56,265 nt of DNA from Nanobdellota archaeon (GTDB lineage: Archaea; Nanobdellota; Nanobdellia; Parvarchaeales; Parvarchaeaceae): the NCBI GenBank assembly GCA_021791655.1, contig JAJYWD010000004.1:1-56265 (forward strand), written 5' to 3'. Positions within the stretch are counted from its first letter, which is position 1, and every line of letters starts with the position of its first letter. Shown piece after piece: positions 28,013-36,357 of the stretch. The notes under the pieces are model-generated. The model was not told where the DNA came from. It made no database searches and saw nothing but the letters and a program-made list of their open reading frames with translations. Position numbers and translations under genes: made by a program.

Positions 28013-30619
28013 TCAGTCGTGAGACAGCAGAAAGTCCCCCTTGTCTTCTACCACCTTGTGCTCTTTCGTAAGCAACGCTCTTATGTTATCACTTTTAGGG
28101 TACCCTACGCTTATGCTCTTGCCGCTTATCACTACAGCCCTCTCCCCGGGTGCCTTTTGGGCGTTTTTTAGTACCTTTATCATTACGCCGGCGTTTTCCA
28201 CATCGGTGCGCAGTGCTATGGGATCTTTTTGATCGGACTTTATTATATTATAATATAGCCTTTCTTCCTCCGCGCGTTCATACAGTTCCCTGTATCTTTT
28301 GTAGTCAGAGAAGAACCTGTTGGCAGTTTTGTATATCTCTTCGTATTTTACGCCCCACAATCTGCTCAAGCTTCTGGCTGTCTCATCCAGGCTCTGGACA
28401 TAAGCTATCGCTGGCCTGTATGCTGCAAATTCTAGTCTCACCACCCCATCCTGTATTCTCTCGCTCTTCATTATTTTTATCAAGCCCACCTGTCCCGTTC
28501 TGTTGCAGTGCAGTCCGCCGCAGGCTTCCGCATCATAAGACCCTATTTTTACAATCCTTATGTTAGCACTCGGTGCGGTTCCGCCCTGATAGATATTCAT
28601 CCCGTATCTGCTTTCCGCTTCTGTGCGGCCCATCACTTCAGACGAGATTTCCATATCCGAGGCAACCACATCGTTTGCTAACCTCTCTATAGCTAGTAAC
28701 TGCTCGTCCGACAGTTTGTCATAGTACGTTATATCAAGCCTTGCCGAGTCCACATCCTTCTCCGCCCCTGCCTGGTTTACAAATTCGCCAAGAATTTTTT
28801 TCGCTGCCCTGTTTATTATATGTGTAGCGGTGTGGTGGCGCCTTAGTAACTCTCTCCTTTCCGAGTCTATCTTTAGCTTTACCGTATCCCCGATGCCCTT
28901 TTTAATTTCGCTATCCAAAAAGTGCACTATCACGCCATCGTATATCCTGACGTCATTTACTTTTACGCTATCGATATAGCCGCCATCAGGCTTCTGTCCA
29001 CCCATTTCGGGATAAAATATGGTCTTGTTTAGTATTATTCTGTGAGCGTCCAATTTCTTTACCATTTTCGCGCTGGTTTCCAGAAGACCCTCATTGTAGA
29101 AGAGCTTTTCTGTTTCCTTTATGTTTGTGGTGTCGACGCCTATGCCGGGTCCCCTTGGCGTGCGTCGTCTGTTTATTTCTTCCAATTCTTCCGGTGGCAG
29201 TTTGATCTCGGCCCCCATTTCCTCCGCTTTAGCCTTTATTTCCTCCCTTGTTATGCCGTGTGATTCGTACAGAGTTCTGATTTTATCATTGCTTATCGCG
29301 CCCCCCTCTACCAAGGATGATAAAAGTTTACTGTTCCTCTGTTTGAACTCGGAATAACGCCCCGTTTCTTTATCCATGACCCCGTTTATATCGTAATCGT
29401 TAAGCTCCCTAAACCACCCACCGAATTCCCGTTTATGTTCTTCGATAAGTTCGTTCAGATCCACGCCGAGTTCGTTCCTCTCAATCAGATTAAGCGATCT
29501 CCTTATCAGTCTCCTGATGTTGTATCCGCCGCCAACGTTGCTAGGGAGTGCGCCGTCGTGTACGCTAACCAGGATAGTTCTTGCATGGTCCGCCACCGAA
29601 TAGACGGCCTGCATACGCCTTAAGATCTTAGCGACCGCATCCTCTTTTGCATTTAGTTTACCCGCGATTTCTTTTATAACGCTGCTAAGCGGCACCGAAT
29701 TGAAATCCGTTCGCCCTGTTAATCTGTATATAGATTTTATCTGCTCTTCTTTATAGTCGATACCCGCCTTGTTTTTTATCAATTCTATAACTCTTGGGAA
29801 AGCAGCCTCATACACGGTTGGCGTGCCGCCGCTTAACCACGCCCAGCGCTCTAAGCCCGCACCCATGTCTATTGTTTTTGTGGGTAGGTCTTTCATGCCG
29901 TTTGCTTCCAGTTTGTACCGCATGTAAACCTGATTTCCAAGTTCCAATCCACCAGCGAAGAATTCGAGGGAATTCCCGGCGTAGCCCGCGCCCACCCAAG
30001 CGTCTTCAACGTACGTCAGTTCGTCCTGCTTTATGTACAGCCCGTCGATCAACCAGGTGTTTATGTACTTTATAGCCTCATCTGCGAAGTATGTTTTCTT
30101 TTTTTTCGTATTGAACGCAGCTTCCTCTGCCATTATGAAACTAGTAAGGTGTCTGCCACTCAAGCCAATATTTTCTATGTCATTGAAGCGCAGGCAAATC
30201 TGCGGTATTACGAGCGGATTCGCTGGAGGCTCCGCTTCACCATTTATTACATATGGGGCGAAATCGTCTATGGCTGCCTCAACGAAGAAAATGTCGTCCC
30301 GCCATCTCGCCACCACGGGGTAGCGTTTTATCTCTTTATGCCCGAATTTAGAAAATACTTTGCTGAACCTTGTCCATATCTCTTGGTATCTCATCTTGCT
30401 AGCGCTTATGCGCTTATATAGAAAAGAGTAGTCGCCAGTGCACTCAACGTCGCCGCACGTGTCCCTTTTGTTCACGCTCCAGAAATTCTTCTTGCAGACA
30501 GAACACATATATCGGTTATAGCCCATTGCGGTTAGCGATTCGAACGGTACGAATTTCCTTGGAGTCTTCCTTATGCTGGTGATTATCGACTGTTTTAGCC
30601 CATCGGAATTCATATGCAT
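28013..30619 (-). CDS. alaS: Alanyl-tRNA synthetase (archaeal type)
   Basis: 868 residues. The N-terminal zinc motif (CSVCKKNFWSVNKRDTCGDV) is the archaeal feature. Class II core, tRNA-binding region, then editing domain with HHTATHIINRA and EACGGLHCNRT (the zinc-binding HxxxH and CxxxH pairs), and a C-terminal DHHA1 region. The tRNA-Ala gene at 36159 has the G3-U70 pair this enzyme reads. Confidence 0.97.
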   Translation of the reverse strand: MHMNSDGLKQSIITSIRKTPRKFVPFESLTAMGYNRYMCSVCKKNFWSVNKRDTCGDVECTGDYSFLYKRISASKMRYQEIWTRFSKVFSKFGHKEIKRYPVVARWRDDIFFVEAAIDDFAPYVINGEAEPPANPLVIPQICLRFNDIENIGLSGRHLTSFIMAEEAAFNTKKKKTYFADEAIKYINTWLIDGLYIKQDELTYVEDAWVGAGYAGNSLEFFAGGLELGNQVYMRYKLEANGMKDLPTKTIDMGAGLERWAWLSGGTPTVYEAAFPRVIELIKNKAGIDYKEEQIKSIYRLTGRTDFNSVPLSSVIKEIAGKLNAKEDAVAKILRRMQAVYSVADHARTILVSVHDGALPSNVGGGYNIRRLIRRSLNLIERNELGVDLNELIEEHKREFGGWFRELNDYDINGVMDKETGRYSEFKQRNSKLLSSLVEGGAISNDKIRTLYESHGITREEIKAKAEEMGAEIKLPPEELEEINRRRTPRGPGIGVDTTNIKETEKLFYNEGLLETSAKMVKKLDAHRIILNKTIFYPEMGGQKPDGGYIDSVKVNDVRIYDGVIVHFLDSEIKKGIGDTVKLKIDSERRELLRRHHTATHIINRAAKKILGEFVNQAGAEKDVDSARLDITYYDKLSDEQLLAIERLANDVVASDMEISSEVMGRTEAESRYGMNIYQGGTAPSANIRIVKIGSYDAEACGGLHCNRTGQVGLIKIMKSERIQDGVVRLEFAAYRPAIAYVQSLDETARSLSRLWGVKYEEIYKTANRFFSDYKRYRELYERAEEERLYYNIIKSDQKDPIALRTDVENAGVMIKVLKNAQKAPGERAVVISGKSISVGYPKSDNIRALLTKEHKVVEDKGDFLLSHD

Positions 30620-30793
30620 TTTAATAAAGCGACAATATTGTGATTATTCCCTCGGATTTAAATCTGCATTGTTGGCAGTAACGTACTATATAGCATTCTC
30701 ATTGCGATTATGTGAGTCGATGGATATTTAACGTCTTGGAGAATGCAAACTCTGCTTGCAGTTTCTCGAACCTTCAGCGGTTCCAGACGCCAT

Positions 30794-30815
30794 GCAATCA
30801 AGTGTGCTTGATTGC
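30794..30815 (+). promoter_or_regulatory. Perfect 9-bp hairpin upstream of mdh
   Basis: GCAATCAAG and CTTGATTGC flank a TGTG loop. It lies about 70 bases before the mdh start in a 270-base spacer that has no other gene. It could be an mRNA leader element or an operator; nothing in the sequence decides. Confidence 0.45.
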
Positions 30816-30887
30816 TTAAGTTCGAAATCCTGTACTAATCCATTTGGTGCTCACGTTTTTATTTTGGTGATTACTTTATTTTTCATG

Positions 30888-31811
30888 TCTCGTATATCTT
30901 TTATAGGCATAGGAAGAATAGGACAGACAATCGCTTACGCTGTTTTGACCAGCGGCTTTGCGGACGAAGTAGTTCTTTACGACCGAGATGCGGAAAAAAC
31001 GGATAAGTTTAAGCAAGAGCTTCTTCATGCATTAGCCACTCTGGAAGTAAAAACCAAGATTATCACAACTTCTTCACTCGGGGCTGTGGATAATTCTGAT
31101 GTGGTGGTCATAAGCGCGGGCATACCGCGTAAGCCGGGCGATGATAGGAGGGACTTATTTAAGAGGAACGCTTCCTTGATGAAAGAATTTGCCGAGAGCC
31201 TACCAAAAACTAATCCAAATGCGAAGTACGTTATGGTATCGAACCCAGTGGACATGATGGCTTCGGTGTTTATGAAATTTTCTGGCAAGTTCATAATAAG
31301 CAGCGGCACGCAGGTAGAAACAATGAGAATGCGCTCGTTCATAGCGGAAAAATTGGGCATACCAGTGACTAAGGTTGACGGCTTTGTTGCTGGGGAACAT
31401 GGCGATGCAGCAGCGTTTTTGTGGGACACCGTCACAATAGACGGCATTGAATTTGACAAGATGGCCAATGACAAACTGAGCAGGACTGAAGTTGAGAAGT
31501 ATGTTAAAGAAGTGGCCGCTCAGATAATAGCCGTCATAGGGTCTACTACGTGGGGGCCGGCAACAGTAATAAAAGACATAGTAAAAGCCATAATCACGAA
31601 CGAAAATCGGGTCATGAGCGTTGCGGTACCAGTGAAATATGACGATGAGACAATACACATAGGCATCCCGACAGTCATAGGCAATGAGATAGGCCCGTCC
31701 ATAGAGCATTCGCTTTCAGAAGAAGACGTGGCAAAGTTGGAGAATGCAAAGAAAGAGGTATACGCCGCTTACAAACAATTGCTAGACGATTTCCTGGCCA
31801 GCACCAAATGA
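30888..31811 (+). CDS. mdh: Malate dehydrogenase (LDH-like type)
   Basis: NAD(P)-dependent dehydrogenase: GIGRIGQ Rossmann motif, DRD at the end of beta 2, AGIPRKPGDDRRDLF (the Arg in RKPG is the malate-type choice rather than Gln of lactate enzymes), VSNPVD and the catalytic GEHGD. The frame is open upstream to 30756, but ATG 30888 starts the normal N-terminus (MSRISFIGIG). Its end overlaps the opposing tmk by 30 bases. Confidence 0.92.
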   Translation, partial: SRISFIGIGRIGQTIAYAVLTSGFADEVVLYDRDAEKTDKFKQELLHALATLEVKTKIITTSSLGAVDNSDVVVISAGIPRKPGDDRRDLFKRNASLMKEFAESLPKTNPNAKYVMVSNPVDMMASVFMKFSGKFIISSGTQVETMRMRSFIAEKLGIPVTKVDGFVAGEHGDAAAFLWDTVTIDGIEFDKMANDKLSRTEVEKYVKEVAAQIIAVIGSTTWGPATVIKDIVKAIITNENRVMSVAVPVKYDDETIHIGIPTVIGNEIGPSIEHSLSEEDVAKLENAKKEVYAAYKQLLDDFLASTK

Positions 31812-32447
31812 CATTTCTTCCAGAAAACCCTGTACGGTCCTTTGAACGCTCTTGCTGACTTCCTCTTCCGGCTTATCCCCGTTTATTACTCTGAAATTAA
31901 AGGCCTTAGAAAGCTCCAGATACTTGTCTCTTACGGCTTTAAGCACGGATTCCCTTTCGAAGAGTTCCGCTTCTTTCCTGTTGTGGTTTATTCTATGCAA
32001 CGCTACTTCCGCCGGTATATCTATATACAGTGTCAAATCCGGTATCCTGAAGTACTTAAGGATATCATAAAGCATCTCTTTCTTTACGCCGGAAGAAGTG
32101 CCGTAAGCAATTGTAGAAAACATGTAGCGGTCTGATATCACTATCTCGTTGTTAGCGAGGTGCGGTTCTACTTCCCGGTCTATATGGTCTGCGCGGTCGG
32201 CCCAGAACAGCAATTGCAGCGCTCTCTGTGACACTACCTTCTCCTTCCTTAACACGCTTCTTATGAATAATCCCGCATCACCGGAAGACGGCTCCTTTGT
32301 GCTGTAAACTGTATACCCTCTGTCGCACAGGTACCTCTCTAAGTTCTTCATTATAGTCGTCTTGCCGCTGCCGTCTATCCCTTCTAAAACTATGAAAAGG
32401 CCTTTTTCGTTGGGTTTTTCTCTTTTTGGTGCGCTGTCGTCTTGCAT
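31782..32447 (-). CDS. tmk: Thymidylate kinase
   Basis: It phosphorylates dTMP. Marks: P-loop LEGIDGSGKTT, the Arg-bearing TKEPSSG loop, FWADRADHI and ISDRYMFSTIAYG. At 221 residues it is standard. The 3' end overlaps mdh on the other strand, a sign of tight packing. Confidence 0.94.
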   Translation of the reverse strand: MQDDSAPKREKPNEKGLFIVLEGIDGSGKTTIMKNLERYLCDRGYTVYSTKEPSSGDAGLFIRSVLRKEKVVSQRALQLLFWADRADHIDREVEPHLANNEIVISDRYMFSTIAYGTSSGVKKEMLYDILKYFRIPDLTLYIDIPAEVALHRINHNRKEAELFERESVLKAVRDKYLELSKAFNFRVINGDKPEEEVSKSVQRTVQGFLEEMSFGAGQEIV

Positions 32448-32611
32448 GTTTAAATTTAATTAGCCGCGTTAATAAACTTTACTACCTTTTATAGTGTTTT
32501 TGGCGTCCCAGATTGCATTTTCTTTTTTGTAACACAGTGCGTATCCGTAAGTGCAATATACTAAAAACGTCACATCACCGTATGGAACGCAATGACGAAC
32601 TTGTACTATAG

Positions 32612-32840
32612 TTTCATGACATAAGAAAAGAAGACACTCCGCTCGCGGGGCGGGTCTGCTAACTTAAGTGAGATCATCGGTGCCACAAAAGCGCCGGTAC
32701 CGAATGGATTTTCCATGACTGCGCACGCGTTCAACGATTTCATTAAGATGAATAACCTGGAAAGTAAGATAAACGACGTCCTAAAATGCATAAATGAGGA
32801 GAACAGCAAGCAATTAGTCTGTGCCGGACTTAGAACACTG
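32612..32840 (+). pseudogene. Remnant of phosphoenolpyruvate synthase N-terminus joined to a LamG tail
   Basis: The + strand reads DIRKEDTPLAG, then after a shift GSANLSEIIGATKAPVPNGF, FSMTAHAFNDFIKMNNLESK. This follows the start of PEP synthase (GGK.ANL.E......PVP.GF..TA.A...F), but the loop is damaged and the rest is gone. At 32817-32840 another frame gives SVPDLEH and a stop, the same C-terminus as the LamG proteins. The remaining bases 32448-32611 show no gene. Confidence 0.6.
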
Positions 32841-32846
32841 AATAAT

Positions 32847-33143
32847 CTATCCCTTGTTTTGCATCTCTTGTATTTGGGCTGTCAGTGAATCGATTGTTTT
32901 ATCTATTGATTTTAGTCTTATCTCAAGTATCTGTATCCTGTCCCTTAGGCTTTCGGCTATTTCCTTCTTGTCCTTGCTCATAAGTATCTGACCCACAAGT
33001 TCGTACAATTTCTCCCCCTCTGGCACTTTGTCTACCTCTTCAAGCGTGTGTTTGGTTTCATTGTACTGCAGTTGTAGGGTCTGTTTCTGGGTAGTGCTGA
33101 CCTGCAATTGTTGCCTGAGTTTCTCAAAGTCCTCCTCGTTCAT
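32847..33143 (-). CDS. pfdB: Prefoldin beta subunit
   Basis: A 98-residue coiled-coil hairpin chaperone subunit: N-terminal helix LRQQLQVSTTQKQTLQLQYN, beta-hairpin KLYELVGQILMSKDKKEI and C-terminal helix. With the alpha subunit at 53383 it forms the hexamer that passes unfolded proteins to the thermosome. It is last in the rpl37ae-rpoP-pcc1-pfdB operon and overlaps pcc1 by 4 bases. Confidence 0.93.
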   Translation of the reverse strand: MNEEDFEKLRQQLQVSTTQKQTLQLQYNETKHTLEEVDKVPEGEKLYELVGQILMSKDKKEIAESLRDRIQILEIRLKSIDKTIDSLTAQIQEMQNKG

Positions 33144-33370
33144 AATGAATTCATCTCACTGAACAGCTTTATACTGTTCATACAAGTATTAACTATCGAG
33201 CGGGCTATATTAATACTCTTAGATTTTACTTGTATTCGAAGGGTACCTTTATCTATGGAGACCTTGGTTTCGACTTCGTCGTCCTTTGCTGCTATGTCAG
33301 AAAGCCCCGCGAGTGCGGATTCCGAAAAGTCCTTATCTCCCTCGAGTTTTATGTCAACTGTGAGAATCAT
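33140..33370 (-). CDS. pcc1: KEOPS complex subunit Pcc1
   Basis: 76 residues with the Pcc1 pattern (LRIQVKSKSINIARSIVNTC, then a final helix). Pcc1 dimerises KEOPS, which makes t6A37 in tRNAs. Its position between rpoP and pfdB is the arrangement seen in many archaea and supports the call. Confidence 0.8.
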   Translation of the reverse strand: MILTVDIKLEGDKDFSESALAGLSDIAAKDDEVETKVSIDKGTLRIQVKSKSINIARSIVNTCMNSIKLFSEMNSL

Positions 33371-33511
33371 CTAAACAGCCTTTACGTGCCGACCGCCCTC
33401 TGGACGCTTTTTCATGAGTATCCTACCGCCGCAGTATTGGCACCTGATAGTTTCTTCTACTTCCTTTGACTCTATCGTAGCACTGCAGTAGAAACAAGTG
33501 TATTTAGCCAT
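33371..33511 (-). CDS. rpoP: DNA-directed RNA polymerase subunit P (Rpo12)
   Basis: 46 residues: MAKYTCFYC, then RCQYCGGRILMKKRP and HVKAV. The two CxxC pairs form the zinc ribbon typical of Rpb12/RpoP. The stop is directly followed by the pcc1 ATG, and the start lies one base from the rpl37ae stop. Confidence 0.93.
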   Translation of the reverse strand: MAKYTCFYCSATIESKEVEETIRCQYCGGRILMKKRPEGGRHVKAV

Positions 33512-33512
33512 A

Positions 33513-33710
33513 TTACCTTATACTTGACACAGACAGCGAATAAGCATTATCGGCAATCTTGAGACCGCACTTTTTACAAATCCAAATGCCACTGCTAGCC
33601 CTCCTTATTGATAAGCGTTTGCATCTGGGGCATTTATACTTTTTGCTCCTCATTTCCTTTATAAGATCTAGGTCTTTCCTTACGCTTACGCCGTATCTTA
33701 CCGTGCGCAT
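33513..33710 (-). CDS. rpl37ae: Ribosomal protein L37Ae (eL43)
   Basis: 65 residues with YGVSVRKDLDLI, KYKCPRCKRLSIRRASSGIW and CKKCGLKIADNAYS: a zinc ribbon followed by the conserved AY tail. It heads the four-gene operon; TATA-like bases (TTTAAATATG on the minus strand near 33735) lie about 30 bases upstream. Confidence 0.95.
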   Translation of the reverse strand: MRTVRYGVSVRKDLDLIKEMRSKKYKCPRCKRLSIRRASSGIWICKKCGLKIADNAYSLSVSSIR

Positions 33711-33756
33711 AATCCAACCTTTAAGTCCTTATCATATTTAAGCGTTTTTTGCATGT

Positions 33757-33946
33757 TTATAAAGTGTGAGCGGGAAAACCCACGCCATTCAGGGGTGGGA
33801 TGAGAGCAAACACAGAAAATGGAAAACATAAATAGCAGAAGTGGTAAAATAACAACATGTTGACAGCGTACAAGTTCAGGTCGTATCCGAACGAGGAGCA
33901 GAAAGAGACGCTCTCATGTGGAGACGTCACACCTTTGTTTTCATAA
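33757..33946 (+). mobile_element. Decayed IS200/IS605-type element with a tnpB stub
   Basis: Bases 33757-33777 match 36358-36378 exactly and lead into a hairpin (CCCACGCC ATTCA GGGGTGGG) like the subterminal hairpins of IS200/IS605 elements. At 33857 an ORF opens as MLTAYKFRSYPNEEQKETL, the usual TnpB N-terminus, then jumps to SCGDVTPLFS and stops, which looks like the TnpB C-terminus after an internal deletion. No transposase remains, so the element cannot move by itself. Confidence 0.65.
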
Positions 33947-33952
33947 TAAAGT

Positions 33953-34903
33953 ATGCAAAAATTTATTATACTTGCCGTTGTAGTCGCCCTAGTTTCCGTA
34001 CTTCCAGTGCATGCGTTTAACTATACCGGCACTTATTCTGCCATAAATGTGACGAACGTAATAGTGCCACAACTGTACGGTAATTCTACGATAGACGTAA
34101 CGTATAATTTTTCAGTGTTAAACGCGCCGGCTACTGTTTACGTGCCGATACCCGGAAATGCGTACAATATACAGTTTTATGCAAACGGGGTACAGACCCC
34201 GATTAGGGAGACGACGACAGGCAATCATACACTAGTAGCCATAAGTGGCATAAACGTGCAGCAGCCGCTTACTCTCTCGTTCTCTTATAAAACAGACATA
34301 CCTTCCAGTGGAAACATTTTTAACTACACCTTCAATTTTACCGTCTTCAGCTTCATAAGCGCACTGAATGTAAACACGATCCTGCCACAGGATTCTTTTC
34401 TGCCGTCGGGATGTAACCCCAGTTGTAAGTTCTATCAAGATCGGGGCGCCATAACCGTATCGTGGCGGTCTTTTAATCAGTCGTACAGCCCTTCACAAGA
34501 TTATTCCTTCGTTGTTCCGTTCCACGTTTCTTATTCTTGGACATCGTCATCAGCGTCTCAAGGGCTGCTCGGTGTCCCTTACTACATACTAGCGATAATC
34601 GCCGCTGTTGTGATAATAACGGTATTGTCAGTTCTTCTCTTCCATAGAAGACCCGCAGTCCGTGCAGACCGGCCGAAAACAGCGCCACATAAAAGGTCCA
34701 GTCCTTTCCTTTCCCTCCTGAACACGGATGAAAAGAAACTATTGTCCTTCATAAGATTCGACAAATTCAGGACACAAGGGGAAGTCATGAAAGAGACTGG
34801 CTTTTCGAAGTCAAAAGTGAGCAAGATAGTTTCCAAACTTATGCGTTACAGGCTGATAAAAGTGATGTACGATGGCAGAGTAAATAAGCTCAAAAGAAAG
34901 TGA
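33953..34903 (+). CDS. Membrane-spanning sensor with cytoplasmic winged-helix domain
   Basis: Signal peptide (residues 1-21), an extracellular beta-rich domain of about 190 residues with many N-glycosylation sequons and one Cys pair (GCNPSC), one membrane helix (YYILAIIAAVVIITVLSVLLF), a basic linker and a C-terminal winged helix (RFDKFRTQGEVMKETGFSKS then KVSKIVSKLMRYRLIKV). This is the layout of membrane-bound one-component regulators. The signal sensed and the target genes are unknown. It is coupled to the nuclease gene that follows. Confidence 0.8.
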   Translation: MQKFIILAVVVALVSVLPVHAFNYTGTYSAINVTNVIVPQLYGNSTIDVTYNFSVLNAPATVYVPIPGNAYNIQFYANGVQTPIRETTTGNHTLVAISGINVQQPLTLSFSYKTDIPSSGNIFNYTFNFTVFSFISALNVNTILPQDSFLPSGCNPSCKFYQDRGAITVSWRSFNQSYSPSQDYSFVVPFHVSYSWTSSSASQGLLGVPYYILAIIAAVVIITVLSVLLFHRRPAVRADRPKTAPHKRSSPFLSLLNTDEKKLLSFIRFDKFRTQGEVMKETGFSKSKVSKIVSKLMRYRLIKVMYDGRVNKLKRK

Positions 34904-34905
34904 AT

Positions 34906-35250
34906 ATGCTAAACAAGCTCAAGGGCTACAGAATAGAGCGGAAAATACGGTTGCTGCTTGAAAAGGGCGGCTGGGAAGTCGTTAGGTCTGGCGGCAGCCT
35001 TGGCATTTATGATTTAATTGCATTCAGAGATGGGAAATGTCTGTTTTTTCAAGTAAAGTCAACGAAGAAGAACAAATTCTACTATTCTGGTTATTCGAAA
35101 GCTAGGTTCGTAGGATTTCCTTTCCTTTTGGTGGTAGATTTTGGGAGAAACGTGATAAGGGTAATGGAACCCAGCCACATCGTAGACAGATCTGCGGGCC
35201 TCGACATACATGATTTTCTGCATAATCTGCGTGGAAACAGTTTCCAATAG
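34906..35250 (+). CDS. Hjc-like Holliday-junction resolvase family nuclease
   Basis: 114 residues of the archaeal Hjc fold: ERKIRLLLEKGGWEVVRSGG, then YDLIAFRDGK and FFQVKST. The catalytic Asp and Lys are seen, and the acidic residue of the E-x-K pair is Gln here, a variant used by some restriction-like nucleases. In active Hjc it is Glu, so activity is uncertain. ATG 34906 lies 2 bases after the upstream stop; a GTG at 34900 overlaps it. Confidence 0.8.
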   Translation: MLNKLKGYRIERKIRLLLEKGGWEVVRSGGSLGIYDLIAFRDGKCLFFQVKSTKKNKFYYSGYSKARFVGFPFLLVVDFGRNVIRVMEPSHIVDRSAGLDIHDFLHNLRGNSFQ

Positions 35251-35298
35251 TTTCTCAGGATACTTTTAATAGACACATCTTTAAAGATTTATTATAAT

Positions 35299-35347
35299 TA
35301 GATTATTGAGCTTGAGTGTAACTCGGACCTCATCGCTCAATAATCTA
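35299..35347. terminator. 13-bp hairpin between convergent genes
   Basis: TAGATTATTGAGC (35299-35311) pairs perfectly with GCTCAATAATCTA (35335-35347). Its loop contains a smaller GAGT-GTA-ACTC hairpin. T-rich DNA follows on the + side. It lies between the Hjc-like gene and the opposing secG, so a bidirectional terminator is the simplest reading. A small structured RNA is possible. Confidence 0.55.
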
Positions 35348-35379
35348 TTTATTTTTATAATCTCCTTTGTTTTCTTTAC

Positions 35380-35553
35380 TTACAACAAGGCTTTAGCAGC
35401 GGCTACCGCCGCTATTATTATTACTCCCAGAAATATGACTATTTTCGGTTTTATCGTTATTTTGCTCTTGTACTCCGAATAATACTGAACTAGCCCACCG
35501 AATGAGTTGGGCATTGTAGACTGTCCATGTTTTCCATTTAATCCCCATTTCAT
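35380..35553 (-). CDS. secG: Preprotein translocase Sec61-beta/SecG subunit
   Basis: 57 residues, below the usual ORF cut-off. The cytosolic part (STMPNSFGGLVQYYSEYKSK) matches the conserved PxSxxGLvrYf stretch of archaeal Sec-beta, then ITIKPK leads into one C-terminal membrane helix (IVIFLGVIIIAAVAAAKALL). It associates with SecYE in the membrane. ATG 35553 gives the complete protein. Confidence 0.85.
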   Translation of the reverse strand: MKWGLNGKHGQSTMPNSFGGLVQYYSEYKSKITIKPKIVIFLGVIIIAAVAAAKALL

Positions 35554-35567
35554 ATTCAAATCTTTAA

Positions 35568-36104
35568 TTATGCTTTATTATTAAACTTTTCTACGTGTAG
35601 TATCTCCTTGAGTTGCGGTACTGACATATCATACTGCCGTTGCTCTGTACTGGCATACCCTATAGGTATAATGCCCCGGATTATATACTCTTTTGGTATA
35701 CCCAATAGATCCTTTATCTGATCCTGGTCCGGGTTCGCTATCCAGGCGGTACCGAGGCCAAGCTCTCCGCACAACAAGAATAAGTTCTCTATAGCCATAG
35801 CAGCGTTTTCCGCGCACAAAAATCCGGCGTCTTCCTCGCCAAATACTGCTGATATCTTCCTGGGATCGCAAACCGTAACCACAAAAATCGGTGCACTGTC
35901 TATTTTTGGCGTTAGCGCAGCCCTGCTTATCGCAGTTTTCATTTCTTTGTCGCTTACCACGATAAATTCGTATTCGTGTATGCTCCCAGCTGCGGGTGCA
36001 AGCCTGGCTGCGTCTAGAACCTTTATTATTATTGCATCGTCAACGCCCTTGTTTGAAAATGCGTAGGTGGTTTTCCTGTCCTTTATAATCTCGTACACGC
36101 CCAT
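35568..36104 (-). CDS. Nitroreductase-family FMN oxidoreductase
   Basis: 178 residues with the nitroreductase pattern: DRKTTYAFSNKGVDD, AARLAPAAGSIHEYEFIVV and AMAIENLFLLCGELGLGTAWI, then GIPKEYIIRGIIPIGY. Such enzymes bind FMN and reduce nitro compounds, flavins or quinones with NAD(P)H. The physiological substrate is not evident. It is upstream of secG with a 14-base gap. Confidence 0.9.
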   Translation of the reverse strand: MGVYEIIKDRKTTYAFSNKGVDDAIIIKVLDAARLAPAAGSIHEYEFIVVSDKEMKTAISRAALTPKIDSAPIFVVTVCDPRKISAVFGEEDAGFLCAENAAMAIENLFLLCGELGLGTAWIANPDQDQIKDLLGIPKEYIIRGIIPIGYASTEQRQYDMSVPQLKEILHVEKFNNKA

Positions 36105-36158
36105 AGCAACTATTAGAATTAGTCACCTTATATTCTTTTGATGCATTTTTATTTGAAA

Positions 36159-36242
36159 TGGACCGGGAGGGATTTGAACCCTCAGCCTCCGCCATTTTCG
36201 ATATCTTGCGAAAGCGGCGTCATGCCGTTAGACCACCGGCCC
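36159..36242 (-). tRNA. tRNA-Ala (CGC) with a 12-nt intron
   Basis: Acceptor GGGCCGG/CCGGTCC has the G3-U70 pair that defines tRNA-Ala, with discriminator A. Anticodon stem CCGCT/GGCGG encloses 19 bases. The canonical 37/38 intron is 12 nt (AGATATCGAAAA); central helix TTCG/CGAA is perfect, the 3' bulge is AA^T, and the 5' cut CA^A lies in an 8-nt loop. The mature loop is TTCGCAT, anticodon CGC. T arm GAGGG-TTCAAAT-CCCTC is normal. Confidence 0.92.
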
Positions 36243-36357
36243 CTGCACTAAAGAAACACAAAGCTCAAATTTAAACAATGAAAAGACGTGGAATCATTGC
36301 ACAAATAGCGTTTTACTGACACAATGCAGATACATTTAAAACGTATGAAGTATGTTC

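Noticed and set aside
24103-30421. Many long ORFs antisense to ileS, prs and alaS
   Set aside because: They mirror the conserved genes, have no family resemblance or promoter, and are explained by the sense coding.
32606-32809. 67-codon minus ORF between tmk and pfdB
   Set aside because: The other strand of the same bases carries the readable ppsA remnant, which explains the open frame.
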